From: Vibrio chagasii
GTDB taxonomy: Bacteria > Pseudomonadota > Gammaproteobacteria > Enterobacterales > Vibrionaceae
Direction of reading: 5' to 3'
DNA: 64,000 nucleotides
NCBI RefSeq assembly: GCF_002954585.1
Contig: NZ_MSCI01000002.1
Coordinates: 63,266 to 127,265, forward strand
The notes under the pieces were generated by a model, which saw nothing but the letters and a program-made list of their open reading frames with translations, was not told the origin of the DNA and made no database searches. Numbering within the stretch: position 1 is the first letter of the stretch; each line of letters opens with the position of its first letter. Shown here in pieces: positions 49,318 through 58,774 of this stretch. Both the position numbers and the translations under genes were made by a program.

Positions 49318-49761
49318 TTAAGCGAGTTTAGAACGAACTAAACCACTAACTTTACCCATATCTGCACGCCCTTGAATTTGTGGTTTCAAGATAGCCATTA
49401 CTTTACCCATGTCTTGCATGCCCGCAGGTTGAGCTTCTGCAATTGCGCTATCAAGTAGTGCGATTACTTCTTCTTCAGTAAGCGGTTGAGGCATAAAGCC
49501 TTCAAGTACAGCAATTTCTGCTTGTTCCACCTCAGCAAGGTCTTGACGACCAGCTGATTCATATTGAGCAACAGAATCGCGACGTTGTTTAACCATTTTT
49601 ACTAGTACAGCAAGAATGTCGTCATCGCTCAGAGTAATCTGTTCGTCGACTTCACGTTGCTTTACAGCAGCAAGAGCTAAACGGATAGTGCCAAGGCGCG
49701 GTTTGTCCTTGGCTTTCATCGCTAATTTTTGCTCTTCTTTGAGTTGTTCAATAAGAGCCAT
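49318..49761 (-). CDS. yqeY: GatB/YqeY domain protein
   Basis: The 147-aa protein consists of a YqeY domain: MALIEQLKEEQKLAMKAKDKPRLGTIRLALAAVKQREVD at the N-terminus, VKQRRDSVAQYESAGRQDLAEVEQAEI and the final MGKVSGLVRSKL. The domain resembles the tRNA-binding tail of GatB, but the role of free-standing YqeY is unclear. It lies 25 bp after rpsU inside the macromolecular-synthesis operon, a placement common in vibrios and absent from E. coli. Confidence 0.93.
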   Translation of the reverse strand: MALIEQLKEEQKLAMKAKDKPRLGTIRLALAAVKQREVDEQITLSDDDILAVLVKMVKQRRDSVAQYESAGRQDLAEVEQAEIAVLEGFMPQPLTEEEVIALLDSAIAEAQPAGMQDMGKVMAILKPQIQGRADMGKVSGLVRSKLA

Positions 49762-49786
49762 AACTCAGTCCTTATGGATTAAGTTA

Positions 49787-50002
49787 TTAGTACAGGCGAA
49801 CGCGACGTGCGTTTTCGCGAGCTAGCTTCTTAGCGTGACGCTTTTGAGCTGCTGCTTTAGCGCGTTTGCGAACTGTAGTTGGTTTTTCGTAGTGCTCGCG
49901 ACGGCGAACTTCAGAAAGGATACCTGCTTTTTCACAAGAGCGCTTGAAACGACGTAGTGCAACGTCGAACGGTTCGTTTTCACGTACTTTAACTATTGGC
50001 AT
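49787..50002 (-). CDS. rpsU: Small-subunit ribosomal protein S21
   Basis: S21 is a small basic 30S protein needed for initiation on natural mRNAs. The 71-aa length equals E. coli. Sequence: [42 protein letters not shown], followed by an Arg/Lys/Ala-rich tail. Its start follows GAGGTGAAAGG. It is the first gene of rpsU-yqeY-dnaG-rpoD and is divergent from tsaD. Confidence 0.98.
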   Translation of the reverse strand: MPIVKVRENEPFDVALRRFKRSCEKAGILSEVRRREHYEKPTTVRKRAKAAAQKRHAKKLARENARRVRLY

Positions 50003-50257
50003 ATGCCTTTCACCTCAGGGGTTATTCATTATCGCTGGCTACTGATGACCAAATCAGAAAAATTATCCGTAGACAACTTTCGATTAAGTGTGGTCTCTAA
50101 CCAGCTTGATCAAAAATGGTGCGGAATTTTAATCCGATCAGAGTGGCTTTGTAAAGCACTTTGTCGATTATAGTCTGTACAATATTTGTTTGAAGAGCTT
50201 AGGCAGGGTAATATTGCGCTAATTTCCCATTTTAGACGAAAGCGTGCCGAGAAAATT

Positions 50258-51274
50258 ATGCGCATTATTGGTATTGAAACCTCTTGTGATGAAACAGGAA
50301 TCGCAATTTATGATGATGAGCAGGGCCTGCTTTCTCATCAATTATACAGCCAAGTAAAGCTGCACGCCGATTATGGTGGTGTAGTACCTGAGCTGGCATC
50401 ACGTGATCACGTGAAGAAAACAATTCCGCTAATCAAAGCGGCTCTTAAAGAGGCAAACCTAACCTCTAAAGACATCGATGGTGTCGCTTACACTGCTGGC
50501 CCTGGCCTTGTTGGTGCGCTGCTTGTTGGTGCAACGATTGGTCGCAGCATTGCTTACGCTTGGGGCGTGCCAGCTGTGCCAGTTCACCACATGGAAGGTC
50601 ACCTTCTTGCTCCAATGCTAGAAGACAACCCGCCTCCATTCCCATTTGTCGCTCTGCTTGTTTCTGGTGGTCACACCATGATGGTAGAAGTGAAAGGCAT
50701 AGGTGAATACAAGATCCTTGGTGAGTCGATTGATGATGCGGCGGGTGAAGCGTTTGATAAAACGGCGAAGCTAATGGGCTTAGATTACCCTGGTGGTCCG
50801 TTGCTATCTCGATTGGCAGAAAAAGGCACGCCTGGCCGCTTTAAGTTTCCGCGTCCAATGACGGATCGTCCGGGCTTGGATATGAGCTTTTCTGGTCTAA
50901 AAACCTTTGCTGCGAACACGATTCGTGACAACGACGATAGCGAACAAACTCGTGCCGACATCGCGTATGCATTCCAAGAGGCGGTTTGTGGTACCTTGGT
51001 AATCAAGTGTAAGCGTGCCTTGGAACAGACGGGCATGAAACGTATAGTGATTGCTGGTGGCGTAAGTGCAAACAAACAACTGCGTGTTGAACTTGAAGCA
51101 CTTGCTAAGAAAATTGGCGGCGAGGTTTACTACCCGCGCACTGAGTTCTGTACTGATAACGGTGCGATGATCGCTTATGCCGGTATGCAGCGCCTGAAAA
51201 ATGGTGAGACTGCAGACCTTTCAGTTCAAGCCACACCGCGTTGGCCGATTGACCAATTAGAGCCAATTGCGTAA
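50258..51274 (+). CDS. tsaD: tRNA N6-threonylcarbamoyladenosine synthase TsaD
   Basis: TsaD transfers threonylcarbamoyl to A37 of ANN-reading tRNAs with TsaB and TsaE. Starting at ATG 50258 the protein is 338 aa (E. coli 337) and begins [20 protein letters not shown]. Metal-binding histidines are in [14 protein letters not shown], and [24 protein letters not shown] and [12 protein letters not shown] are family motifs. The open frame upstream to 50186 lacks family similarity. It faces rpsU as in E. coli. Confidence 0.96.
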   Translation: MRIIGIETSCDETGIAIYDDEQGLLSHQLYSQVKLHADYGGVVPELASRDHVKKTIPLIKAALKEANLTSKDIDGVAYTAGPGLVGALLVGATIGRSIAYAWGVPAVPVHHMEGHLLAPMLEDNPPPFPFVALLVSGGHTMMVEVKGIGEYKILGESIDDAAGEAFDKTAKLMGLDYPGGPLLSRLAEKGTPGRFKFPRPMTDRPGLDMSFSGLKTFAANTIRDNDDSEQTRADIAYAFQEAVCGTLVIKCKRALEQTGMKRIVIAGGVSANKQLRVELEALAKKIGGEVYYPRTEFCTDNGAMIAYAGMQRLKNGETADLSVQATPRWPIDQLEPIA

Positions 51275-51294
51275 GACATCAAAATGTTTCGATA

Positions 51295-51322
51295 AACGGT
51301 CGCCTAGTGCGGCCGTTTTTAT
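51295..51322 (+). terminator. Intrinsic terminator of tsaD
   Basis: AAACGGTCG and CGGCCGTTTTTAT form a stem with one G-U pair, 20 bp after the stop. Confidence 0.7.
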
Positions 51323-51380
51323 ATCTTAGCTTACCGACTATATGTCGATAAATTATTGCTGATAGAGATTAGGGAAGAAG

Positions 51381-52196
51381 ATGAACAAGTTCACTATAGA
51401 TAATCAATCGATGGCGTACCTAGATGAAGGCGAAGGCCCAGTTGTTGTTCTAGGACACAGCTACCTTTGGGATAGTGCGATGTGGAAACCACAGGTTGAA
51501 GCATTAAAATCTCAGTACCGTTGTATTGTGCCTGAGCTTTGGTCTCATGGTGAGTCTCAAGCGGCACCGAGCGCAATGGGCAACCTAAAAGACTACGCTC
51601 AACATGTTCTGGCACTACTTGACCATTTAAACATCGAAGAGTTTTCTATGGTGGGTTTATCGGTTGGTGGTATGTGGGGCACCGAGCTTGCGGAGCTAGC
51701 ACCGTCACGTATCAAATCTTTGGTGCTGATGGACACTTTCGTTGGCTTAGAGCCAGAAGTCGCACACGCGAAGTACTTCAGCATGCTAGACACCATTTCT
51801 CAAACTAAGATGGTTCCTCAACCGATTGTTGAAGCGGTTGTGCCACTGTTCTTTGCTAATGATGCACAAACTAACACGCCAGCTTTGGTTGAAGGCTTTA
51901 CTCAACAGCTATCGGCATTACAGGGCGAGCAAGCAGAACAAGTCGCTCGAATTGGTCGTATGGTGTTTGGACGTCGTGACATGATTGAAACGATTGAGAA
52001 CTTTGCGCTACCTGTATTGGTTGCTGTCGGCCAAGAAGACAAACCACGCCCAGTACTTGAATCTTACCTGATGCATGATTGTATTTCGGGTAGTGAATTA
52101 GTGGTGATCCCTGGCGCAGGACATATTAGCTCGCTAGAGCAGCCTGAGTTTGTAAACACCATGTTGAAAGAGTTTTTAGGTAAGCACCTGCTGTAG
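51381..52196 (+). CDS. Alpha/beta-fold hydrolase
   Basis: The 271-aa protein is an alpha/beta hydrolase of the esterase/lactonase type. It has the N-terminal oxyanion strand VVVLGHSYLWDSAMW (HSY where HGF is usual), the nucleophile elbow MVGLSVGGMWG (GLSVGG, Ser near residue 96), the acid near VAVGQEDKPRP and the catalytic His in IPGAGHISSLEQPEFV. No signal peptide is present. The substrate is unknown. The terminator at 52217-52256 ends it and runs into the end of plsY. Confidence 0.9.
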   Translation: MNKFTIDNQSMAYLDEGEGPVVVLGHSYLWDSAMWKPQVEALKSQYRCIVPELWSHGESQAAPSAMGNLKDYAQHVLALLDHLNIEEFSMVGLSVGGMWGTELAELAPSRIKSLVLMDTFVGLEPEVAHAKYFSMLDTISQTKMVPQPIVEAVVPLFFANDAQTNTPALVEGFTQQLSALQGEQAEQVARIGRMVFGRRDMIETIENFALPVLVAVGQEDKPRPVLESYLMHDCISGSELVVIPGAGHISSLEQPEFVNTMLKEFLGKHLL

Positions 52197-52216
52197 GCTT
52201 CCTACCCGTTAAAACT

Positions 52217-52256
52217 ATCGGCTTAACTTTAAATTTAGGTTAAGCCGATTTTTTTT
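52217..52256 (+). terminator. Terminator overlapping the plsY 3' end
   Basis: ATCGGCTTAAC (52217-52227) pairs with GTTAAGCCGAT (52239-52249), followed by T's to 52256. The second arm and T-tract are the last codons of plsY on the other strand. Confidence 0.88.
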
Positions 52257-52836
52257 GTCCGAGTTTTGGTTCACTGCCGTCCAGTAGGCGGCGGATGTTC
52301 TGGTGATGGCGCAGCACGATCAAGCAACATAGCATGGCCACGGGTAAGGTGTATTGAGGTTTGACTAACCAAGCGTAGAAAGGGGCAAGCAGCACGGTCA
52401 CCAATGCAGCCAGAGACGAGTATCGAAACAAAAGTGCGACTACTAGCCAAGTTGCCATGATCATTCCGGTTAAGTCGAATCCAATTGGCGCGATAGCACC
52501 GAGTGCCGTTGCGACGCCTTTACCACCTTTAAAGTGGAAAAAGATCGGGTACATATGGCCAAGGCAAGCTGCAATCGCAACGACACCTAAGATGATTGAG
52601 TCGATACCGAGAAAGTAACCAAGCCAGACTGGAATGGTGCCTTTTAACATGTCACAGAGTAATACTGCTGCTGCTGCGCCTTTGCCACCGACACGTAATA
52701 CATTGGTCGCACCTGGGTTGTTGGAGCCCACCGTTCTGGGATCTGGAAGCCTTAAGACTCGGCATATCAAGACCGCACTAGAGATTGAACCTAGCAAATA
52801 GGCAGCAATGATCATGATAAGTGCCAATGGGGTCAT
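52240..52836 (-). CDS. plsY: Glycerol-3-phosphate acyltransferase PlsY
   Basis: PlsY uses acyl-phosphate to acylate glycerol-3-phosphate, the first step of phospholipid synthesis. The 198-aa protein has five hydrophobic segments and the three family motifs: [54 protein letters not shown] and [22 protein letters not shown]. It faces folB in a divergent arrangement common in gammaproteobacteria. Confidence 0.96.
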   Translation of the reverse strand: MTPLALIMIIAAYLLGSISSAVLICRVLRLPDPRTVGSNNPGATNVLRVGGKGAAAAVLLCDMLKGTIPVWLGYFLGIDSIILGVVAIAACLGHMYPIFFHFKGGKGVATALGAIAPIGFDLTGMIMATWLVVALLFRYSSLAALVTVLLAPFYAWLVKPQYTLPVAMLCCLIVLRHHQNIRRLLDGSEPKLGQKKSA

Positions 52837-52937
52837 GTCTGTCCTTTAACGGTTATACGCCTAACGATGGGAAAATAATGCTCAATCCAAGAGTAATTGA
52901 TATCATATCTCGAATTACGCAAATAATACGTTTTTTT

Positions 52938-52949
52938 CCCAAATTTGGG
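52938..52949. promoter_or_regulatory. 12-bp perfect palindrome in the plsY-folB gap
   Basis: CCCAAATTTGGG lies 25 bp before the folB start, next to its ribosome-site region. No known regulator is assigned; it may be chance. Confidence 0.25.
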
Positions 52950-52974
52950 TATCCGACCTCTAAAAGGACAAGTC

Positions 52975-53334
52975 ATGGCACTGGATAAAGTTTTCATTGA
53001 GAAGCTAGAAGTAATTACAACGATCGGTGTTTACGATTGGGAACAAGAGATCAAACAGAAACTGGTGCTTGATATTGAAATGGCTCATGACAACCGCCCA
53101 GCAGGCAAGAGTGATGATGTGGTTGATGCTTTGGATTATTCGAAAGTGAGCACAGCAGTACTTGATCACATTGCGAATGGCCGTTTTCTACTAGTAGAGC
53201 GTGTTGCTGAAGAAGTCGCAGAGCTTATTATGACTCAGTTCTCTGTTCCTTGGGTTAAAATCCACCTAGCGAAGCCTGGTGCGGTTCCTCAAGCAAAAGC
53301 GGTGGGTGTGATCATCGAACGAGGTCAAGTATGA
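52975..53334 (+). CDS. folB: Dihydroneopterin aldolase
   Basis: FolB cleaves dihydroneopterin to 6-hydroxymethyl-dihydropterin in folate synthesis. With the start at 52975 (AAAAGGAC upstream) the protein is 119 aa, close to E. coli (122). It begins MALDKVFIEKLEVITTIGVYDWEQEIKQKL; DALDYSKVSTAVL, LVERVAEEVAEL and KPGAVPQAKAVGVIIER are family segments. Its stop overlaps the folK start (ATGA), so the two folate genes are coupled. Confidence 0.96.
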   Translation: MALDKVFIEKLEVITTIGVYDWEQEIKQKLVLDIEMAHDNRPAGKSDDVVDALDYSKVSTAVLDHIANGRFLLVERVAEEVAELIMTQFSVPWVKIHLAKPGAVPQAKAVGVIIERGQV

Positions 53335-53813
53335 CCATCGCCTATGTTGGTGTTGGCACGAATATAGACCGCGACAAGCATGCAAGGGTGGCATGGACAG
53401 AGCTTCAATCGTTAGGGACTAACCTTAAATGCTCTAAAATCTATCACTGTGAGCCTGTTGGTTTTAATAGCCATCCATTTTATAACTTTGTGATAGAGCT
53501 CGACACGCCACTTTCATTGACTGAATTTTCACAAGAACTTCGTAAAATTGAGTACAAATGGGGGCGTGCGCAAGATGCACACAAACTTCAGGATCGAAAT
53601 TTGGATCTTGATATTGTACTGTTTGGCGATGAGATATCTGAGTCTGCTCCAGAGTTACCGCGCAGTGATATCTATAAATATCCTTTTGTAACACAACCAC
53701 TTTATGATCTTTGTCCTGCGAGAGTGATCCCGCAAGACGGAAGAACCGTCAGTGAAATATGGCAGAAGATGCAGCAACTAGACTCGCTCTCTGTCGTAGA
53801 TATAAAACTATAA
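53331..53813 (+). CDS. folK: Hydroxymethyl-dihydropterin pyrophosphokinase
   Basis: FolK transfers pyrophosphate from ATP to hydroxymethyl-dihydropterin, directly following FolB in the pathway. The 160-aa length equals E. coli FolK. VGVGTNIDRDKHARVAW opens the protein; FYNFVIELDTPLS and the signature RNLDLDIVLFGDE with metal-binding aspartates follow. E. coli has two folK-like contexts; here pairing with folB is typical of vibrios. uppP follows after 15 bp. Confidence 0.95.
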   Translation: MTIAYVGVGTNIDRDKHARVAWTELQSLGTNLKCSKIYHCEPVGFNSHPFYNFVIELDTPLSLTEFSQELRKIEYKWGRAQDAHKLQDRNLDLDIVLFGDEISESAPELPRSDIYKYPFVTQPLYDLCPARVIPQDGRTVSEIWQKMQQLDSLSVVDIKL

Positions 53814-53828
53814 TTTTAAAGGTAAGTA

Positions 53829-54632
53829 ATGAGTTATTTTGAAGCGTTTATATTGGCGTTGGTGCAAGGCTTTACTGAGTTTTTACCTATTTCCAGTTCG
53901 GCACACTTGATCCTTCCATCAGCGGTTTTAGGCTGGGAAGATCAGGGTTTAGCTTTTGATGTCGCGGTCCATGTCGGTACTCTGGCCGCGGTCGTGATCT
54001 ATTTCCGTAAAGAAGTGATTTCGTTGTTGAGCGCATTCTTCGGCTCAGTATTTAAGGGCGACCGCAGCAAAGAAGCGAAATTGGCATGGATGATCATCCT
54101 TGCGACGATTCCTGCATGTATCTTTGGCCTGTTAATGAAGGACATTGTTGAGCTTTACCTGCGTAGTGCATGGGTGATTGCGACAACGACAATCGTCTTT
54201 GGTCTGTTGTTGTGGTGGGTAGATAAGAACTCAAGCCTACGTGATGATGAGTACCAAGCGGGCTGGAAAAAAGCGTTGTTTATTGGTCTTGCTCAAGCAA
54301 TGGCGATTATCCCAGGAACGTCACGTTCAGGCGCCACGATTACAGCAGCACTTTACCTTGGCTTTACTCGTGAAGCAGCAGCTCGATTCTCTTTCCTAAT
54401 GTCTATCCCAATCATCACTTTAGCTGGTGGTTACTTAGGCCTTAAGCTGGTGACCAGTGGCGACCCAATCCATGTGGGCACATTGCTAACAGGTATTGCG
54501 GTGTCTTTCATCAGCGCTTACATCTGTATTCACTTCTTCTTGAAGCTTATCTCACGTATGGGCATGGCACCGTTTGTTATCTACCGCCTAATCCTAGGTT
54601 GTGGTCTGTTTGCTTTCTTAATGATGCAGTAA
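53829..54632 (+). CDS. uppP: Undecaprenyl-diphosphatase (BacA)
   Basis: UppP dephosphorylates undecaprenyl diphosphate to recycle the lipid carrier of cell-wall synthesis. The 267-aa protein has about eight membrane helices and both conserved motifs, [16 protein letters not shown] near the N-terminus and [30 protein letters not shown] in the middle. It is third in folB-folK-uppP and ends at the terminator 54652-54680. High dosage gives bacitracin tolerance in other bacteria. Confidence 0.97.
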   Translation: MSYFEAFILALVQGFTEFLPISSSAHLILPSAVLGWEDQGLAFDVAVHVGTLAAVVIYFRKEVISLLSAFFGSVFKGDRSKEAKLAWMIILATIPACIFGLLMKDIVELYLRSAWVIATTTIVFGLLLWWVDKNSSLRDDEYQAGWKKALFIGLAQAMAIIPGTSRSGATITAALYLGFTREAAARFSFLMSIPIITLAGGYLGLKLVTSGDPIHVGTLLTGIAVSFISAYICIHFFLKLISRMGMAPFVIYRLILGCGLFAFLMMQ

Positions 54633-54651
54633 CAGTCTCGTCGTAGAATTG

Positions 54652-54680
54652 AAAAAGCCCGCTTAACTGCGGGCTTTTTA
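54652..54680. terminator. Terminator between convergent uppP and cca
   Basis: AAAAAGCCCGC, loop TTAACT, GCGGGCTTTTT is symmetrical and can end both transcripts. Confidence 0.9.
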
Positions 54681-54706
54681 ATACGTGCTTACTAACAGAT
54701 TGAAGA

Positions 54707-55975
54707 TCAACTATGAGTGAGTTCTGATAGCGCGCCTTCAATGGCTACTGCTCTGCGCTTCTCTTGCTCTTCTCGAATATCTTTACCTTTAAAGCCATCG
54801 GCAATAATTGCTTTTACTTCAACTTGCAGCGCCGCTTGATAGGCCGCTTCAAAACGAGCCTTTTGAGGGTAAGGCTGATCTTCTAACCCTTTGCGACCAG
54901 CGTGGTCAGCTTGGCAACAAAGCAAGATGTCGTTAAGGCGATCTGGTTTGCGCCAAACATCGAACTTGTTGAGAACTTTAAGGAAAGTTGTCGGCTTGAG
55001 CTCGCCTGCACGATGAATGTTTGAGTGCTGCTCACACACTAATAGTGCGAGGTCTCTGAATTCATTGGGCACTCTCACTCGCTCACACAGTTTCTTGATG
55101 ATCTTAACACCTGTGTGGCAGTGCATCTTATGGCTTGGCCATTCAGCTTGTGGTGTCACGCCTTTACCTAAGTCATGCACTTGAGCGGCAAAGCGTACCG
55201 GCAGTGATGGGCTTAATAGCGCTGCTTGCTGAGCCACCATCAGAGTATGGATACCCGTGTCGATTTCAGGGTGCCACTTTTCCGGTTGAGGAACACCAAA
55301 TAGAGCGTCAATCTCTGGCAAAACAACCGCTAATGCACCGCACTCTCTCAACACTGATAGGAACACTTCCGGATGTGGCGTGCTGAGTGATTTGTGCCAC
55401 TCTTGCCACACTCGTTCAGCAGTAAGGTGAGCAAGTTCTCCAGATTCAACGATCGTCGCCATCATGGCCATGGTTTCCGGTGCGACGGTAAAGCCGAGAT
55501 GGTGAAGCTTGGCAGCGAAGCGCGCAACTCGCAGTACTCGAAGCGGATCTTCAACAAAGGCATCGGATACGTGTCTAAGAATACGATCGGAGAGATCTTG
55601 CTGGCCGTGGTAAGGATCGTGAAGGTTGCCGGCATCATCTTGAGCGATGGCGTTGATCGTTAGATCGCGACGCGTGAGATCTTCTTCTAGGCTCACATCT
55701 GGCGCGAAGTAACATTCGAAGCCTGTGTAACCAGAGCCTGATTTTCTTTCTGTGCGCGCCAGTGCATGCTCTTCCTTGGTTTTGGGGTGCAAGAATACTG
55801 GGAAATCTTTACCTACCGCAGTGAAGCCAAGGCTTTCCATCTCTTGAGGCGTACTGCCGACCACCACCCAATCTTTATCGTAGCTATCAATATTGAGTAG
55901 CTTATCGCGCACCGCTCCACCGACTAGATAGCGCTGTAGCCCATTCTCTTTTGGTAGGCTATCGTATATTTGCAA
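54707..55975 (-). CDS. cca: CCA-adding enzyme / tRNA nucleotidyltransferase
   Basis: Cca adds or repairs the 3' CCA of tRNAs. The protein has [13 protein letters not shown] (nucleotidyltransferase), [14 protein letters not shown] with metal-binding aspartates, [12 protein letters not shown] and a C-terminal HD domain ([11 protein letters not shown]), as in gammaproteobacterial multifunctional Cca. I place the start at a TTG (55973-55975) preceded by GAGGTG 5 bp upstream, giving 422 aa. The upstream ATG at 56023 lacks a ribosome site and would enter the gspA control region. It is divergent from gspA, 84 bp apart. Confidence 0.92.
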   Translation of the reverse strand: MQIYDSLPKENGLQRYLVGGAVRDKLLNIDSYDKDWVVVGSTPQEMESLGFTAVGKDFPVFLHPKTKEEHALARTERKSGSGYTGFECYFAPDVSLEEDLTRRDLTINAIAQDDAGNLHDPYHGQQDLSDRILRHVSDAFVEDPLRVLRVARFAAKLHHLGFTVAPETMAMMATIVESGELAHLTAERVWQEWHKSLSTPHPEVFLSVLRECGALAVVLPEIDALFGVPQPEKWHPEIDTGIHTLMVAQQAALLSPSLPVRFAAQVHDLGKGVTPQAEWPSHKMHCHTGVKIIKKLCERVRVPNEFRDLALLVCEQHSNIHRAGELKPTTFLKVLNKFDVWRKPDRLNDILLCCQADHAGRKGLEDQPYPQKARFEAAYQAALQVEVKAIIADGFKGKDIREEQEKRRAVAIEGALSELTHS

Positions 55976-56059
55976 CTTATCACCTCGAAATGTTTTATCA
56001 CTGCTGGACTTTACGGCAAGCAATGGTACTTTCCATTAATCGTAATTATAGGGCAGCAC

Positions 56060-57730
56060 ATGTATAAGGAATATTTTGGCTTCGTTGAGATGCCATTTTC
56101 GATTGTACCAAATTCTCGCTACTTGTTTTTGAGTCAGCGCCACCAAGAGGCGATGCAGAACCTGCAAGCTGGTTTAGGCGAGGGTGGGGGCTTTGCAATG
56201 CTCACTGGTGAGGTGGGAACCGGTAAAACAACGGTCGCTAAGGCGATGTTGTCTTCTCTTGATAGCCACACTCAAGCTGGCCTTATACTCAACCCTACAT
56301 TTTCCAATACTGATTTGCTTGAAGCTATCTGTGATGAGTTCGAGATCGACTATCCGCAGCAGGCATCACTCAAGCAACTGAGTCAGGCGATTCACTATTT
56401 CTTATTGGATAGCCATGCGGAAGGTATTCAAACCTTATTGGTGATAGATGAAGCTCAGCACTTAGCTGCTGATGTTTTGGAGCAGCTACGCCTTTTAACG
56501 AACTTGGAAACTGACAGCCGCAAGCTATTAAAAGTATTGCTGGTTGGTCAACCTGAATTACAACAGCACCTGCAGACTACGCAATTGCGCCAACTAGCTC
56601 AGCGTATTACGGGACGCTACCATTTGTTGCCGCTCAACATTCAAGAGACCGTTAAGTACATCGCGTTTCGTTTAGAGACGGCTGGTGGCGAGCAGATGCT
56701 GTTTTCGAATCGTTCCGTTAAGCTGATTGCTCAATATACTCATGGTATTCCAAGATTGATTAACTTGGTGTGTGATAAGGCGCTGCAGCTAGCGTTTCAT
56801 GATGGAGAGCCAACGCCGAGCAATGACATGGTCAACAAAGCGTGTCAGCAGATCATGGCTTTTCAAGCCGAGGTTTACCATGTCGATAAACCTCGAGTAG
56901 CGAGCGCGCTACCAAAACTAGTTAAATACGCGAGTGCTACTACCTTGAGTGTCGCGCTTGCGATGGCGACCTTTCACTTCGCTCCAACCTACATTGATTC
57001 GTGGCTAACAATCCAGCCTTCGAATGAAGCCCAAGCATTAAGCTCAGCAAAGGTGCAGCGGTCGTTAGTCGCAGATATGCCTAAGGTGGTTGTTGAGCCT
57101 GAGATAGACAAGTTCGCATTGCCAGCACATATTCAGCAACACTTGATGCAAGGAACTAACCGTTCACTGGCGATCAAGGACTTATATACGCTTTGGGGAT
57201 ACCAATCATCCCTACGTGACGGTTTATGTCTGAGCGAGCCACAAAGCGTGTTCGTATGTGAGCAACAACAAGCAAGCTTAGATCACCTTCTAGAGTTAGG
57301 CGTTCCTGTGGTATTGAACCTAGATGTAGAGCAAGAGCCAGTGTTTGCGGTGCTTTATGGTGCATCACAAGACGCTGTCGAGTTACTGGTGAATGAAAAA
57401 CTGTTAGTCATGCCGAAGCAGTCTCTAGAGAAGGTTTGGCATGGCGATTATGTCGCGATTTGGAAACAGCCGCTGCGAGAGACGTTGAAAGAGGGCTATC
57501 AGGGTGAAGCTGTCGCTTTGCTTGATTTGTTGCTTTCTGAGGTTCTTGGAGAGGTTGTATCTGGTAGTGATGTATTTGATTACGAATTAAAAATGAAAGT
57601 CGAAGCATTTCAAACTTGGCAGGGCATGTCGGTCGACGGTATTGCTGGTCAACGAACTTTAGCGAGGTTACAAAGATTAGCTCAGCTAGATTCTCCTAAG
57701 TTAATGTCATTAAGCGGAGGAGCGAGCTAA
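56060..57730 (+). CDS. gspA: ExeA/GspA-type AAA ATPase for type II secretion assembly
   Basis: GspA with GspB helps the secretin pass and assemble in the cell wall. With start ATG 56060 it is 556 aa. It begins MYKEYFGFVEMPFSIVPNSR; Walker A is LTGEVGTGKTTVAKAM (about residue 48) and Walker B LLVIDEAQHLA. One membrane helix follows near residue 290-310 (ASATTLSVALAMATFHF). The periplasmic part ends in a peptidoglycan-binding domain (MKVEAFQTWQGMSVDGIAGQRTLARL). It overlaps gspB by one base. The rest of the gsp/eps operon is not here. Confidence 0.93.
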   Translation: MYKEYFGFVEMPFSIVPNSRYLFLSQRHQEAMQNLQAGLGEGGGFAMLTGEVGTGKTTVAKAMLSSLDSHTQAGLILNPTFSNTDLLEAICDEFEIDYPQQASLKQLSQAIHYFLLDSHAEGIQTLLVIDEAQHLAADVLEQLRLLTNLETDSRKLLKVLLVGQPELQQHLQTTQLRQLAQRITGRYHLLPLNIQETVKYIAFRLETAGGEQMLFSNRSVKLIAQYTHGIPRLINLVCDKALQLAFHDGEPTPSNDMVNKACQQIMAFQAEVYHVDKPRVASALPKLVKYASATTLSVALAMATFHFAPTYIDSWLTIQPSNEAQALSSAKVQRSLVADMPKVVVEPEIDKFALPAHIQQHLMQGTNRSLAIKDLYTLWGYQSSLRDGLCLSEPQSVFVCEQQQASLDHLLELGVPVVLNLDVEQEPVFAVLYGASQDAVELLVNEKLLVMPKQSLEKVWHGDYVAIWKQPLRETLKEGYQGEAVALLDLLLSEVLGEVVSGSDVFDYELKMKVEAFQTWQGMSVDGIAGQRTLARLQRLAQLDSPKLMSLSGGAS

Positions 57731-58650
57731 TGTCACGCATTATGCATGAGTTGAATCAGTCCCCAGACAAATCTAGCTTCAAGGGCTACCAAAACCATCA
57801 AGTGCCGAGTTCTGCTAAGGGTATAAGCAACAAACGCGGTTCGTCGTTGGCTATGGGGTTGCTTGTTTTACTTGTGCCTTCTCTATTGGTAGGTGGTGCC
57901 TTGGTGTATCAATCTTACTATCAACAGCAAACGGTTAACCAAGCTACTATTAGTTCGAGTTTAGAATCAGAGACCCAGCCTGTTCAAGCCAAAGATATCG
58001 AAACGGCTGATTTGAATGTTGAAGAAGAAGTCGAAGATGAGCCTCTATTTGTGGTGCGTCCAGCGCCGACCGGCAAGACGCTAAAATCGTTACCTCGCCA
58101 AGAGGTTTATGCTCAGGTTAATTCTGACAGCACTAACTTTTCTAGTGGAGTTACCGTACCGGTAGTCACTGCCGAGAGCAGTGCGCGAACGGCCGATGAT
58201 TCGGAGCTGTCATTCGTTGAGCCGAAAGTTGAACCTGGTGTCAGCAATGAAAGTAATTATCAGCAATCAGACAGCGATCTACTACAAGGGCTAGACTTGA
58301 CCGAGTTACCGCCTGACTTAGCATTGAAGCTAGAAGCGATTATGGAACAGCAGCCAAATGAGCCTGAGCCAATGGATTCGCGACCAGCAAGCCAGATGGA
58401 ACCTCAAGTTATTGAGCTCGAAAATCACGTTAAAAGTTTGTCTGGTGTATTACCTAAGCTCGACTTGCAAACCCATATGTACTCAAGCAGTGAGAACAAG
58501 CGTTGGGTTAAAGTGAATGGGCAAGAGGTGTCGCAGGGAGATTGGATTGGCAACGATGTGCAATTGCTAGAGATAAAGCCGCAATCTGTAGTTGTTGAAT
58601 TTAACCAGCAGAAGATAGAAATTCCTGCTTTGTATGAGTGGAAGGGCTAA
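57730..58650 (+). CDS. gspB: GspB-type general secretion partner protein
   Basis: The 306-aa protein is the membrane partner of GspA. It has a short cytoplasmic start, one membrane helix near residues 38-58 (SLAMGLLVLLVPSLLVGGALVY), a long Glu/Pro-rich periplasmic linker and a C-terminal GspB domain (LDLQTHMYSSSENKRWVKVNGQEVSQGDWI, VVVEFNQQKIEIPALYEWKG). The start shares a base with the gspA stop. A strong terminator follows. Confidence 0.92.
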   Translation: MSRIMHELNQSPDKSSFKGYQNHQVPSSAKGISNKRGSSLAMGLLVLLVPSLLVGGALVYQSYYQQQTVNQATISSSLESETQPVQAKDIETADLNVEEEVEDEPLFVVRPAPTGKTLKSLPRQEVYAQVNSDSTNFSSGVTVPVVTAESSARTADDSELSFVEPKVEPGVSNESNYQQSDSDLLQGLDLTELPPDLALKLEAIMEQQPNEPEPMDSRPASQMEPQVIELENHVKSLSGVLPKLDLQTHMYSSSENKRWVKVNGQEVSQGDWIGNDVQLLEIKPQSVVVEFNQQKIEIPALYEWKG

Positions 58651-58693
58651 CCTAAGGCTACAGCAAGTACTTTGATAAAATGCTGAGATAAAT

Positions 58694-58722
58694 AAAAAGG
58701 AGCACTTAGGTGCTCCTTTTTG
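58694..58722. terminator. Terminator after gspAB
   Basis: AAAAAGGAGCAC, loop TTAG, GTGCTCCTTTTT is a perfect 12-bp stem between convergent genes. Confidence 0.92.
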
Positions 58723-58774
58723 GTGTTCGATATTGAATTTACTTTGTTCAACGCAAAACAGTCAAACGAAACGC

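Noticed and set aside
50003..50257. LexA box upstream of rpsU
   Set aside because: E. coli has one in this operon, but no CTGT-N8-ACAG sequence was recognised here.
55970..56059. Longer N-terminus for GspA from 55970
   Set aside because: The added residues do not resemble the family; MYKEYFGF at 56060 is the conserved start, and the extra part overlaps the cca start.
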